In this document: piece after piece, positions 46,065 to 58,100 of the stretch
How positions within the stretch are numbered: the stretch's first letter is position 1
Layout of the letters: the number at the start of each line of letters is the position of its first letter
Source of the DNA: Candidula unifasciata
Taxonomy: Eukaryota > Mollusca > Gastropoda > Stylommatophora > Geomitridae
Assembly: GCA_905116865.2 (NCBI GenBank)
Contig: CAJHNH020007001.1
Span: 133,501-197,500 of the forward strand
Direction of reading: 5' to 3'
DNA: 64,000 nucleotides
Position numbers and translations under genes: made by a program
Notes under the pieces: model-generated
Databases searched by the model: none
What the model was told of the DNA's origin: nothing
What the model saw: only the letters and a program-made list of their open reading frames with translations

Positions 46065-46350
46065 AATTGACATCATAGCACTCGGGACGCTCCCATAAAC
46101 GCTCCATCCCCATTTTCAGCAGCAAGGAAAAAGTTCCAATACCAGTGCCACCAGTTACGTCTGACTGTATATCCATCTCACCTTTCCCTTGAGCGTCAGC
46201 CAGATCCCCTGGTGACTCCTCCAGATTCCATTCTCCTCAAGACTATAATGATCTGTCTGTTCCTCCATACTGTTTACTCACTCCCAAAGGGCCCTCACAA
46301 CATCTAGCTTGTCATATATCAATTAATCACCAAGTGGTTCGAATTTCAGT
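46065..46350 (-). mobile_element. LINE-R 3' end fragment
   Basis: ATTGACATCATAGCACTCGG, CATTTTCAGCAGCAAGGAAA, CAGCCAGATCCCCTGGTGAC, CTAGCTTGTCATATATCAAT and CACCAAGTGG. Confidence 0.82.
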
Positions 46351-46674
46351 AAAAGGTGTACTGCTATTTATCTGTTTTATTTCCATTTTGTTTATATTTG
46401 TTGGATTATTTTTTTTATATATAGATTTTTTTAATTCATTAACTGGAAAACCTTTTTACAAAAGGCATGTTGCAGGGGAGACCAAGAGAATGTGAGTTAG
46501 TTTATCTTTCTGGCACTCCAGAACCTCCATGGGTGCTCAGGCCCACCCCCTCCCCCCCCTCCTTTTTTTTTTTCCTGCCTCCCCCCTTCCCCCCTTCTCA
46601 ACATGCCATATTTTTCAGTATATAATACAGTACATTTTACTAATTATTTTTATTTAGGGTCACCTTATTATCAT

Positions 46675-47110
46675 CAGCATCATCATCAATTTCCACTCCT
46701 GCCATTAAGTGTTGTGGGGTGGAACAGTTTGTGATCCATTGCTTGATGGGAAGCAATAGCTGTTGTCATCCCATGTCAATGTAAAAGCTTATTAATGTCA
46801 TTAATCTATTTTCTCCTATGGATGCCTCTGATCATTTCATGTGTAGCGCCTACGTTGGTAGTTCTGGCTGCATTCTTGCATTCTTACTAGATGACCAAAC
46901 CATTTTATCTTCTGTTTCTCTAGGAATTTACTGCATGGTGTTGTTCCTACAGTCTATCTGATAATATCATTTCTTCGTTTCAGATGGTTAAGTTGGAGGC
47001 TTTTTTAAGGCATCTAATTTCAGAGGTGTTAATTTTACCTAGGTTAACGTTTGATAATGTCTAAATCTGGCACTGGTAGCACAGTTTTAGTATAAATGTG
47101 CTGTTTATAA
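46675..47110 (-). mobile_element. LINE-E RT fragment, decayed
   Basis: Minus frame around 46960-47010 reads EIRCLKKASNLTI with stops, the EMRCLRR motif of RT C-termini. Flanked by a CATCATCAT simple tail at the left. Confidence 0.5.
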
Positions 47111-47599
47111 ACTGTTTCTATGCACTCATCCTTATGTTTGGGTGTCTTAATAATTGTGTAAGTTGGTATATAAGTGTGCAGCAGGTTTATAATGGTTTAA
47201 AAACTAGATTAGGATGTAAAAGAAAATGCACTTCCTTTGGTTAAAATAAAAGTCACGAGGATTAACTTAACTGGGTTATGCCGTGTAGCTTGGTCTCGCT
47301 CAGCAGTACAATTAGCCAGTTGTAGAGAACATCGCATAAAGCACAACCACCTTATCTCCAGTGATGATCCCCAGTCATCTTCATGAAAACCAGCACCTAC
47401 ATTTTTTGGCTTTTTTTGTGTGTGTGGTTCTGCTTCTTCTTTCTTTTTTTTTTTTCAACGTACTGTTCCGCCTTTCAGCATCAGGTTTTGAAGAGATATT
47501 TCTGTGTAGATGTTGATGTTAACAGCCTCAGATATTTCATCTATCCATGGCTTGCGTGGACGACTTCTAAGTGGCATGGCTGTCTGTCTTGCACTGTTT

Positions 47600-48262
47600 T
47601 GTAGTAGTGTGGACACATGTTTGAACCACTGGTTCTGCTTGTGGTTTTTAGTAGTCTGGACACATGTTTGAATCCCTGGTTCTGCTTGTGGTTTTTAGTA
47701 GTCTGGACACATGTTTGAACCACTGGTTCTACTTGTGGTTTTTAGTAGTCTGGACACATGTTTGAACCACTGGTTCTGCTTGTGGTTTTTAGTAGTCTGG
47801 ACACATGTTGGAACCACTGGTTCTGCTTGTGGTTTTTAGTAGTCTGGACACATGTTTGAACCACTGGTTCTGCTTGTGGATTTAGTAGTCTGGACACATG
47901 TTTGAACCACTGGTTCTGCTTTTGGATTTAGTAGTCTGGACATATGTTTGAACCACTGGTTCTGCTTGTGGATTTAGTAGTCTGGACACATGTTTGAACC
48001 ACTGGTTCTGCTTGTGGATTTAGTAGTCTGGACACATGTTTGAACCACTGGTTCTGCTTGTGGATTTAGTAGTCTGGACACATGTTTGAACCACTGGTTC
48101 TGCTTGTGGATTTAGTAGTCTGGACACATGTTTGAACCACTGGTTCTGCTTGTGGATTTAGTAGTCTGGACACATGTTTGAATCACTGGTTCTGCTTGTG
48201 GTTTTTAGTAGTCTGGACACATGTTTGAACCACTGGTTCTGCTTTTGGTTTTTAGTAGGCAA
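47600..48262. repeat. 47/48 bp minisatellite
   Basis: About 14 units of TAGTAGTCTGGACACATGTT-TGAACCACTGGTTCTGCTTG-TGGTTTTT. The middle units carry the TGGATTT variant and the outer ones TGGTTTTT. Confidence 0.96.
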
Positions 48263-49269
48263 ATTTATATTCATTAGTTTTCTAATTACTTTACAAGTGA
48301 TTCAGTGCTCAAACTGTTGTTGAAAGCAACACTAAGTGGTCCACTGTCGCATTGCCTTAAATGGCCTCAAACCCAATATGTCAGAATTAGAAATATGTAT
48401 TTATAACCACTAAGCTGATGTTTTACTGGTAAATATACAATATTAGACTTTCTTGAAATGCAAGGTTTTAGTGTTTAGTTTGTCTATGTGCATCAATAAT
48501 AAAGTTATTGTTATTATGTTGAATTATTATTCTGGACATTTAGATGAGCTTTTATACTTGTGTATTGTATTATTGTTTTGTTAGGTAATCAACATGTTTG
48601 AGATATCAGTCATAAATTGACTTGTAATCTGTACAAAAATGTGAGAGAGAGAGAGAGATCTTTTCTGTTGTAAATCAGTGAATATTGTTCATGTCTGTCT
48701 GTGAAATTGGATGGGGTTTACATGTAAAGGGGGATAGAGAGAAGAGGGAATATAATAGTAGAGAGGGATACAGACAAGAAGAAGAATAGTTAAAGGATGT
48801 ATGAGAAGATAAAAGATTCACAAATGTGGAGAGTGTAATAGTAGGTCTACACTCCAGAAAATCAGCTATAGTCAGTTGAGGTCTAAGAGAGTGTTATGTA
48901 GTGTCATTATAGGTTAGGTATAGTTTTATAGCTACAACAGCTAAATAATGGTACAACACCCATACTTAACTAATTATGGAATAAAAGAATAACAACCAAC
49001 AGTTGTGTCTATTGTGGAACACAATTACACAGTTGTGTATTTCTTATTACCTAAACAAGATCTTCTCAAGACACAACATAATATACAACATTTTATGACC
49101 AGAACGCTACTGTCACTAAAAACCCTAAAATATTACAGCAGCCTTTCATTCATTACAACTGACAGCAGAATCTATTCTAATAAAGTATTAACAAACAAGT
49201 AACTCCTAGGATCTCATTCCCTGCTATTATTCTGTAAGACACAACTGCCATGCTCCTACATCTCAGCCT
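48263..49269. other. No recognised element
   Basis: AT-rich sequence with a short GA run near 48645. No gene or repeat family was recognised. AATAAAG motifs near 48498 could serve as polyadenylation signals but nothing assigns them to MAP10. Confidence 0.45.
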
Positions 49270-50395
<1,126 letters not shown>

Positions 50396-50424
50396 GCTTT
50401 TCCACCCTCTCTGCCTATCCCCTC

Positions 50425-50431
50425 TCTCCCT

Positions 50432-50471
<40 letters not shown>

Positions 50472-50495
50472 TTCTCTCTATCTCTCTCTCACGCA
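50425..50495. repeat. (CT)n microsatellite, interrupted
   Basis: CT runs with TTCT and TTTC interruptions. Confidence 0.95.
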
Positions 50496-50529
50496 CACAT
50501 ACGCAATAAAAATTGTAATGACTATAATA

Positions 50530-50810
50530 AATAAGTAAAGAGCCTTTATTATGCCAATGGTGAATCAGGCATATGATGCCAGACTCGCAGCTGTAATGAC
50601 CAGTCTTGACTCTGTAGGTGGGGATGTTGCCAACATTATATTGGCCACCTTTACTTCCCACAATGTTAACTTGCACCATTGTTTAGGCAGGGTCATCCCA
50701 GGAGCCAATTTCAATTGAGAAAGAAAACTATGGCTATGCAGATTCAAACCCAAGATCTTCAGACCAGCAGGCAAGGTGTTAACCACTATGCCACCACAGT
50801 TACCAAGGCA
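50530..50810 (-). mobile_element. SINE-A-related element (second subfamily)
   Basis: Same architecture as SINE-A (TTTACTTCCCA, GGCAGGGTCATCCCAGGAGC, GATTCAAACC at the B-box position) but a distinct 3' block GGCATATGATGCCAGACTCG, shared with 3266-3440 and 5128-5200. Probably a sister subfamily. Confidence 0.65.
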
Positions 50811-50984
50811 TAATGCAATGACTGAAATTGGAGCCGTTCCGTCTGTCTTGACGATAGTGTTATACTGGGCTATATGAATCACAGCCCATGGCTATGGCGA
50901 GTGTGACTAGCAAGACCCGCCCGTATTTAGAAAAGTCTTTCACAATTAGAGCATGAGATATCAGGACCGTTATTGCCATCACAC

Positions 50985-51074
50985 GTATTTAGTGTCCCTC
51001 TTGTGACGCTTAGATCTCAACCTGTCTATAATCATTGTTTCCTATTTAGTGTCCCTCTTCTGACGCTCAGATCT
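50985..51074. repeat. 57 bp minisatellite, left part
   Basis: About 1.5 units of AGTGTCCCTCTTCTGACGCT-CAGATCTCAACCTGTCTATA. Interrupted by the LINE at 51075. Confidence 0.92.
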
Positions 51075-51674
51075 CTTCTTCTTCTTCTTCTTTTCCACCA
51101 TGTACCTCATCGAAGTGTCGGGCGGAGATGTAATGTTCGTTGATGAGCTCTGTAAAAAGCACTATTAAGACTGATGTCTATTTATGTAAGGCTGTTCTTA
51201 ATGCCATCACTCCTTATTTTCCGAGGTCTTCCACTCGCTCTATACCCGTTGTAACGTTTTAGTGTGGCGCATAGTACCAGGGCCTTCTTGTTAGGTGCCC
51301 AAACCACTTCATTTGTTGTTCTTTGATGACCTGTAAGACTGGCTTTATTCCTAGCATTCGTCTGATTCCATGATTTCGTATTTTGTCTTTCCTTGAAACT
51401 CCTGCAGCTCTTCTAAGGCATTTCATCTCTGTTGTCACAATTTTACGTTCATTAGAGAATATAAGTGTCCACGTTTGGCATTGATAGCATAGTGTTGGCC
51501 AAAAAATAGTTCTGATAAGATTCACTTTAGTACTCCGAAGTATCTGCTTGTGTGTCAACAGGGGAGATAGTTGACCCATTACTTGATTAGCTTTGGCACA
51601 TCTGGAGCTAATTTCTCTGTCCAGTTTTCCGTCGGATGTAAAAACTGCTCCCAAATACTTAAATTCCTCTGTTT
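51075..51674 (-). mobile_element. LINE-E inserted in a minisatellite, 10 bp target-site duplication
   Basis: Minus frame begins QTEEFKYLGAVFTSDGKLDR and runs through LCYQCQTWTL, TEMKCLRRAAGVSRKDKIRN and EQQMKWFGHLTRR, then a 3' end terminating in (GAA)n at 51075. GCTCAGATCT flanks it (51065-51074 and 51675-51684). Same family as 26877-27159. The RT C-terminus is open for 147 residues, so the insertion looks fairly young. Confidence 0.92.
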
Positions 51675-51890
51675 GCTCAGATCTCAACCTGTCTATAATC
51701 ATTGTTTTCTATTTAGTGTCCCTCTTCTGACGCTCAGATCTCAACCTGTCTATAATCATTGTTTTATATTTAGTGTCCCTCTTCTGACGCTCAGATCTCA
51801 ACCTGTCTGTAATCATTGTTTCCTATTTAGTGTCCCTCTTCTGGCGCTCAGATCTCAACCTGTCTATAATCATTGTTTCCTATTGTCATA
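51675..51890. repeat. 57 bp minisatellite, right part
   Basis: About four more units, continuing the array interrupted at 51074. Confidence 0.93.
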
Positions 51891-52104
51891 TTCCTTTCTG
51901 ATGTTCTCCCTACACTCAGCACAGTCCATGGCATTTTGTGCTGAATGACTCTATCATTCATGTCCTGACATTTTATATCATAGTAGAGACCAACAGAGAC
52001 ATCTACCTCATCATCATCTGTATTTCACCATAGAGGATGTCTTTAGGGACGCTACCATCCTGCGTTATGTAAGACACTTTTGTACTTAGATAATTTCTGT
52101 TGGT

Positions 52105-52378
52105 AATAGATAGTAAAAAGTAAAGGTCTTTTTCCAAACTTGTAGGTATAAAGGACGACCTATATTTTTATAGACCGATCGGCACAAGATGGGTGATAGG
52201 GTCGGCTTCATGCCGGCCGCCTTTACTTTCCGGGACTGCACCCGGTACCCACTCAAGGCTGGGTCAATCTGGGAGTCAAGGTCACTTTTGAAAAAAGTCC
52301 GGCTCCGCTAGAGAGCGAACCCACGACCTTCCTATCCGCACGCTAGAGTGTAGACGCTAAGCCACGTCGACTACCTGA
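52105..52378 (-). mobile_element. SINE-A full-length copy
   Basis: Complete central domain (TTCCGGGACTGCACCCGGTA, CACTCAAGGCTGGGTCAATC), head CTTAGCGTCTACACTCTAGC on the minus strand. ATAGATAGTA occurs on both sides. One of the least diverged copies. Confidence 0.88.
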
Positions 52379-52489
52379 TAGATAGTATCATGTGTTTTAT
52401 TATCCATTTAGGAAGACTGCATTTGTTGTACATGTTAAAACGGAACAAAATTTAAAACTTAGGGACAGCTGGTAATCATTCTGGGAACT

Positions 52490-52790
52490 TCTTCTTCTTC
52501 GCATTCACCAGCTGTACTCTGGTGGAAAGTTCTGGTTGTTCGCCCACTTCTGGACTGTAGCCCAGTTCCAGAACCTGAGTGTTGCCTGTGCATCCGTTTT
52601 ACAGATCTGACTCATATGTATGCAGACTGTTAGTTCCTTGCCTCGCAGGCAGATGCACTCCGACTTCGAAGAAGGCTCCCAATTAGTCGACTCTTACTAC
52701 ATGCTTTTGGGTAGAAAGTGGGTCAATTCTTGTTTTCCCTACAATGGGGCCCCGGAACCAAAACATGGAATTCTGGGAACAGAAGTCATG
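52490..52790 (-). mobile_element. Fam-G copy, full length with GAA tail
   Basis: Starts (CTTCTT)n on the plus strand, then ACTCTGGTGGAAAGTTCTGG, AGTTCCAGAACCTGAGTGTT, GCAGGCAGATGCACTCCGAC, CATGCTTTTGGGTAGAAAGT and ACAATGGGGCCCCGGAACC. Confidence 0.85.
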
Positions 52791-52959
52791 CAAATTGTTA
52801 TGGGGGAGAGTCACAAATCATCTGCACTTTTAATATTACGATTTATTTACATGATACTAGGGTTTCACTATGGCCATAATTTTATTTTTTGTTATCTTCC
52901 TCCTTATCAATTCATTTTGTATGATTTCGAATCAGTGTAGAAAGAGCTTGTACAGTTAG

Positions 52960-53180
52960 GAGGAGCAGATGGATCACCACAGTCTGGTGAGATTGATGCA
53001 GGGGGGAGTGACGAGAGGTTCCGGCAGATGCTCGAGGCTCAAAGGAAATGCAAGACGGACGTTTAATCAGAATGCTACTGGCACCATTAGTATCGGAACT
53101 CTTCCCTGGCTGCTGAAGATGGGGACGGAGCGCTTATGGGAATGCCCCGAGTGTTGTGATGTCTGTTCTTGAATCAAATC
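52960..53180 (+). mobile_element. LINE-R 3' end
   Basis: GGGAGTGACGAGAGGTTCCG, AATGCTACTGGCACCATTAG, GCTGCTGAAGATGGGGACGG and GTGTTGTGATGTCTGTTCTT. Confidence 0.82.
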
Positions 53181-53194
53181 ATAAATAAAATCAG

Positions 53195-53335
53195 TATAGA
53201 AGAGGCAGACCAAAAAAGATGTGGATATATAATCTGGATCAATGCACAGGCCTCAGTCATGCAGACCGGTCCCTTGCATCCTACAAAAAGAGATCAGGGA
53301 GATGTTGAATAGTCAACGGCAACTGGTAACCCAAC
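53195..53335 (+). mobile_element. LINE-E C-terminal fragment
   Basis: RGRPKKMWIYNLDQCTGLSH, ADRSLASYKKRSGRC: the end of an RT ORF2. Confidence 0.6.
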
Positions 53336-53829
53336 GTTATAATTTTTGTGTGTCTAAGATGATAATTATAATGGTGGTTCATGAAGTGACAAAACAAACC
53401 GCCAGTTGTATATAAGCATGCATATACATGTAATTTTATTCATACATATAAATCCTCTGTTCAACTTTTATAGCCAAGCATGACCTATAGTCTAAATATT
53501 CATTTTTAAGTCATCGCTATTTGTAAACTTCTCTTGTCATTCATACTTTAGTATCAATCAATGTCTACGCTGAAGACGGTACTATATTTTCAATGTGATC
53601 AATGCCTTGAAAAATTTCGGTATACAACAGTGTCAGAAATTTCCTAAACACAATTTTACACTCGTTTGTGTACAACTGGCCCAGGGCCTCAGCTACAGTG
53701 GCATCGAATGCTTTAATGAATATCTGAAACAACAACAACAAAAATTAGCCTTTGTATTAGCTTTTTTTTAAATTTTTTTATTCCTTCAGTACCAACAACT
53801 TACTGTGCGTTTAATATTTACTATTTACA

Positions 53830-54300
53830 AGTCCTTATTTAAATATGGCTATGAATCTTGAAGCACAACTAAAAGAGATGAAGCCTTAATTAAGGTTTTT
53901 GAAAACAGTGTCTTACGATGAATCTTTGGACCCGTCAAAAATGCGTACAGCAGTGAATGGAGAGTGAGAAGCAACAACGAAATTCATTATATGTTTAAAT
54001 CACCACTGATCACTGGCATCATGAGAGCTAATAGATTAAAAAGGTTTGGGAATTTTGAAATACTGTCAGATAACAGAGAAGTAAAATCTGTATACACGAG
54101 GGAGAAGAATGGTTGTAGACCAAAAGGCAGACCAAGAAGACGACGGAGAGATAATATCCAATCAGACCTGCAAACACTTGGTGTCATCAACTGGAAAAAG
54201 AAGTCCAACCAGAGAGATGAATGGAGGCGGGTGATATCTGCAGCAATGAACCTAAAGGGCTCGGAATGCTGAAATAAAAAGAAGCAGAAGAAAAAGCCCA
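53830..54300 (+). mobile_element. LINE-E RT C-terminal fragment
   Basis: YGYES, then IFGPVKNAYSSEWRVRSNNE, RANRLKRFGNFEIL, GRPRRRRRDNIQSDLQTLGV and RDEWRRVISAAMNLKGSEC, ending in an A/G-rich tail. One stop interrupts it near 53880. Confidence 0.8.
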
Positions 54301-54964
54301 TATTTAAGATGTATGACATGTGTAGTCATTTAATTTACGACCCCTGTTTATGTGTTAACATTTTTAACTAGTTATATTTTGCTGCCTTCAATAATTTTAG
54401 CATCCCCAAAATATTGCCGCTCTGTGAACCTACACATGTTGTACATGCCTATATAGTTTATGCGGCCTGACTATATACACGATGTATGTTTCTCCATTTC
54501 TGTTCTTTTCTTCTGTTGCTTTTAAATCGTTTTCCCGTTTCTACTTTATTTTATTACTTTAAACCTACAGGACTCTTAAGATTGTTAGTTTTTATGCCAC
54601 CTCCAGATTGGACTGCAGGGTATTTTGTAACCATTAAGCACATAAAGCACGTGCTTGGAGCATCACGATTAGAGGGGGCACCACATGCAATTTCGATAGC
54701 CTTCGAGCTGAGAGTATATTTTCTAAGTTGAAGTATAGTTTTAAAATAATACCATAGAACAATGTAACAAGGCAAGCTGGATGCTTATCGAATATTTTAA
54801 CGTTTACCATGTTTTAACGCCAGCGGAAGCGCTAGCTGCTGGTCGATACCTGGACTGTGGTCATCTCCCAGAACTTGAGCTTTGCGTCCAGATCTGTTTT
54901 ACAGAGAAGAACTGGACAAGGGGGAGGATAAAGGAGGGGGAGGGGGTTGACGGTTACGAAATGA

Positions 54965-55195
54965 TCAAACAATTAGCCTCGCGCTCTGTTGTATGATTGT
55001 TTCACCAATGTGTCGTCCTTCAGTTCGCATGTGAAGTTTTTGTGGAGATTCTTGTGAATTGTTGCTTGGGCTACGGAGTTCGTGCTTAACAGGTATCTTT
55101 TCATTCTTCGGAGCAAGATCAGGCCATTTAGGATAAAAACCCTGCACAGTGAAGTTGATCCTCTCACTTTGACTTAAATTTGGAGACGCACTGGT
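54965..55195 (-). CDS. Unrecognised gene, last exon
   Basis: Acceptor ATTTTTCAG, then TSASPNLSQSERINFTVQGF, YPKWPDLAPKNEKIPVKHEL to TGA at 54965. Phase 0, as required by the previous donor. Confidence 0.65.
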   Translation of the reverse strand, partial: TSASPNLSQSERINFTVQGFYPKWPDLAPKNEKIPVKHELRSPSNNSQESPQKLHMRTEGRHIGETIIQQSARLIV

Positions 55196-58100
55196 CTGAA
55201 AAATCCGGCCACTTCTGTGGATTCAAATACGACTGGTCCGAAATGTTGGGTAAGTTGGCTTACTGTTTTAGTTACGGCAACTGGTAGCTTTTCCTTGTTA
55301 CAGTTTCTGATTATACAAACAAAATTTTTGTCTTTCACTTTTTTTCTGAACTCTTTGTACACCTAATCCAACTGTATTTACCAGTTTACGTGTAAGAGCC
55401 AGTTGACTTACTTCGGTCAAACGGAGAAACAGCTTGAAAGATAGTGGCAAAGCATTTACCTAAACAGCTACATATACAGCCCAGTGATTCTTCAAGGGTA
55501 TCGAGGCGAGTCAAGAGGAAAGAATCCACTTCTACCATAGGACGTCATCTGCTTAATTTCGGACAAATAATTGACACACACAGTGCTTTCCGTGTGGCTT
55601 ATCACACACCGAATAGGCGACTGCTGAGAATGGCCGAAGATTTCACAATTAAATGCAACAACACCCTCCTTTGTAAGCAGACTGACTGACTGACTTTCTA
55701 CCCCACCAGGACATCACACAAGCGATAAACACCCGATGACACAAAGTGCCATCATGCGGATGAGGATCGCCGTGGAGAGGTCCCAGAAACCGCGTTCAGA
55801 CAATTGGCCATGTTTATAGCCTGCCTATATTGCGGCCCCTGGCAAAAGCCAGGGTGGGGCTTCAAATAACAAAAAATTTCGTCCTAAAAAGGACGAAACT
55901 AGATGAGCATAGTGACACACGGAATTTACAGTAAATTTGAAGTTTCCTGGTAGGTCACATGACTGCAGTGGACTTCCGGCGACTGAACACGATGCGTAAA
56001 AAAACAGTTCAGTTGGGCTTATCAGTTTTGTATTTCATTTTATGTTTGGGTAATTGAAGTAACGCACATGACGAGATACAGCGAAATATGCATGGCAATA
56101 AAATATATCTCTCTATACAATTTCTTTACCTCCGTTTTTCCTTCCGGGCTGCTACTTAAATATTTGCCACCCTGTGCTTACACAATCTCAGTTTGGATGG
56201 CAGATCAAGTAAATAAACCCCAAATATCCCTTTCAACTTCTGTAACGGTTAAAAACTAACAAAAGTACGTAGGTAAAATTACCCCACCAGGATATCACGC
56301 AGAGCGATAAACACCCGGTGACACAAAGAGCCACTATGTAGATGAGAATCACCCGTTAGGAGGTCCCAGAAACTGCGTTCAACTGTTGGGCTATATTGCG
56401 GCCCCCGGCAACAGCCAGGGTGGCGCTGCAAAATAAAGAAAAATTGCATCCCACAGGGAGATGACGAAGAACTAGGTTAGTTGCGTATCCTTTACAGGAC
56501 GTTGCACAACCAACCCCAACAGCCCCTGGCTGTTGTGTAGTTTTTCTAGGCAAATTTACGTCCAGTAGTTTGCCATTGCCTACTGGACTGTGGGCTTTCT
56601 TGATACCACTGTCGAAACCAACGCAAGGCATATGGCCCGCAGCTGGGATCGAACCCAGCATCCTGGCATTACGAAGCGTTCGCATCGACTTAGCCACAGA
56701 GCCGACTCAAAGAACTAGACACATTGAAAAAAAAAAAAGTCTAGCAACAAATAGATCTCACTGTATTCAAAATAGTCGTTAAAAAAATAAATAAGATTAC
56801 CTCTCCGTAGATTATCTTCATGTTAGAATAACCGTGGTGAACTTCTCTCATCCGATTCAAGTGGCGCGCAAGTTCTTCTGGGTAGTGTAATAATGATATG
56901 GTGTAGTCTATTCCATTGATTACCCTCCGAACGTGCGACTTAAATAAAGGGTATCTTTGCCAATCGTAGGGACGTATAGGCACTTTCTCGCGCTCACGGA
57001 AAAAGAACTTCTGCGTTTCCGGAGCATACAGGAAAAATCTGGGTGAAGATATGTAATAATACTATTTGGTAGATACCATTGTGTGTATGTGTGTGTGTTT
57101 GCATAGCAAATGTTTACAAATCTACAAATTTAGGGGAAAGATCTTATACTGATGAAAACATGTACTGGAAACAATCTGGAGCTGTCTAGGTAAGGAGTGA
57201 AGGTGGCAAGGGAGAACGGATCTATTGCCCTACCGAGGAAAAGGCAGTGTCAAGTTCTGTTTACATCATGGAGTTATGATGTGTGACCATACCCCTCATA
57301 GAATGAGGAGATTGACAGAATTCAGCAGGAGAAAAAGAGCGGTGACCAAACTGACTATGACCCATCCGTTTAGGAAATCACTTTAAGCCCTATTTTTGCA
57401 GATAGCGCACTGCCAAGTGACAAGAGGGACATAAAATGTATATCAGCGGCGCAGAGAAGGGTTGATTAAAAATGGAGTTCCTGGGTTGTGGAAAAAGAAG
57501 GAATATCAGATAAGAGGACATTACTGAGCTTCTGCTCGGAATTCCCGCAAGATTATAGGACTAAAGTTAGCCAGGAAGAACAGACACATGGTGATTGTAC
57601 AGCGATGCAGGACATCACGATTCCACAAGGAATACTGGCGAAGGAAACATTGGGACAGCTATGGAGCTTAGAGGGTGTACTAAAATTCCTGGAAATAACT
57701 GAGTGTTTAAACATTGGTCCTAGCTGGCTAGACCAACTTTAACCGGGGGTCTATGTGACGAAATGACCTCAGTGTTTTCAGAAGTTATTATGTTTAATAA
57801 TTTCCTATGTTCACAGAGAGACAAAGAAATATGTTTACTGTGCACTAAGCCCAACAAAATACTTGAACCATGTGGAATTTAAAATTGTTTCCAATCCTTA
57901 GCCCATACAAAGCAACCAAGCTTTCTTTAATATTACATAACATTACCTAATCTAGCTAATCTTTCTACCTGGGAAACGCCGACTAGAGTGTGATAACAGT
58001 TATATAACAGGCCAGACTGGCCCCTTGAACCGACCAGATCAGGGAAATTAACCTGGTGAAGTAGGAAACTCCAGACATGAGGCTTCCCTTGTTGGGCTTT

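Noticed and set aside
47600..48262. Possible repeat-protein coding exon
   Set aside because: Mixed 47/48 bp unit lengths break any frame, so no protein repeat is maintained.
54973..55167. Alternative frame of the last exon (NLHKNFTCELKDDTLVKQ)
   Set aside because: Phase from the previous exon selects the other frame, which is also open to a stop.
55174..55362. Minus-strand ORF (FVCIIRNCNKEKLPVAVTKT) as a further exon of the unrecognised gene
   Set aside because: It is in a different frame from the exon that fits the splice phase, and its downstream part overlaps the acceptor of that exon. It remains possible as an alternative exon but lacks support.
57488..57742. 84 aa plus-strand ORF as a host gene
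   Set aside because: No recognisable family, no splice support, inside an intron of the opposite-strand gene. Kept only as a note.
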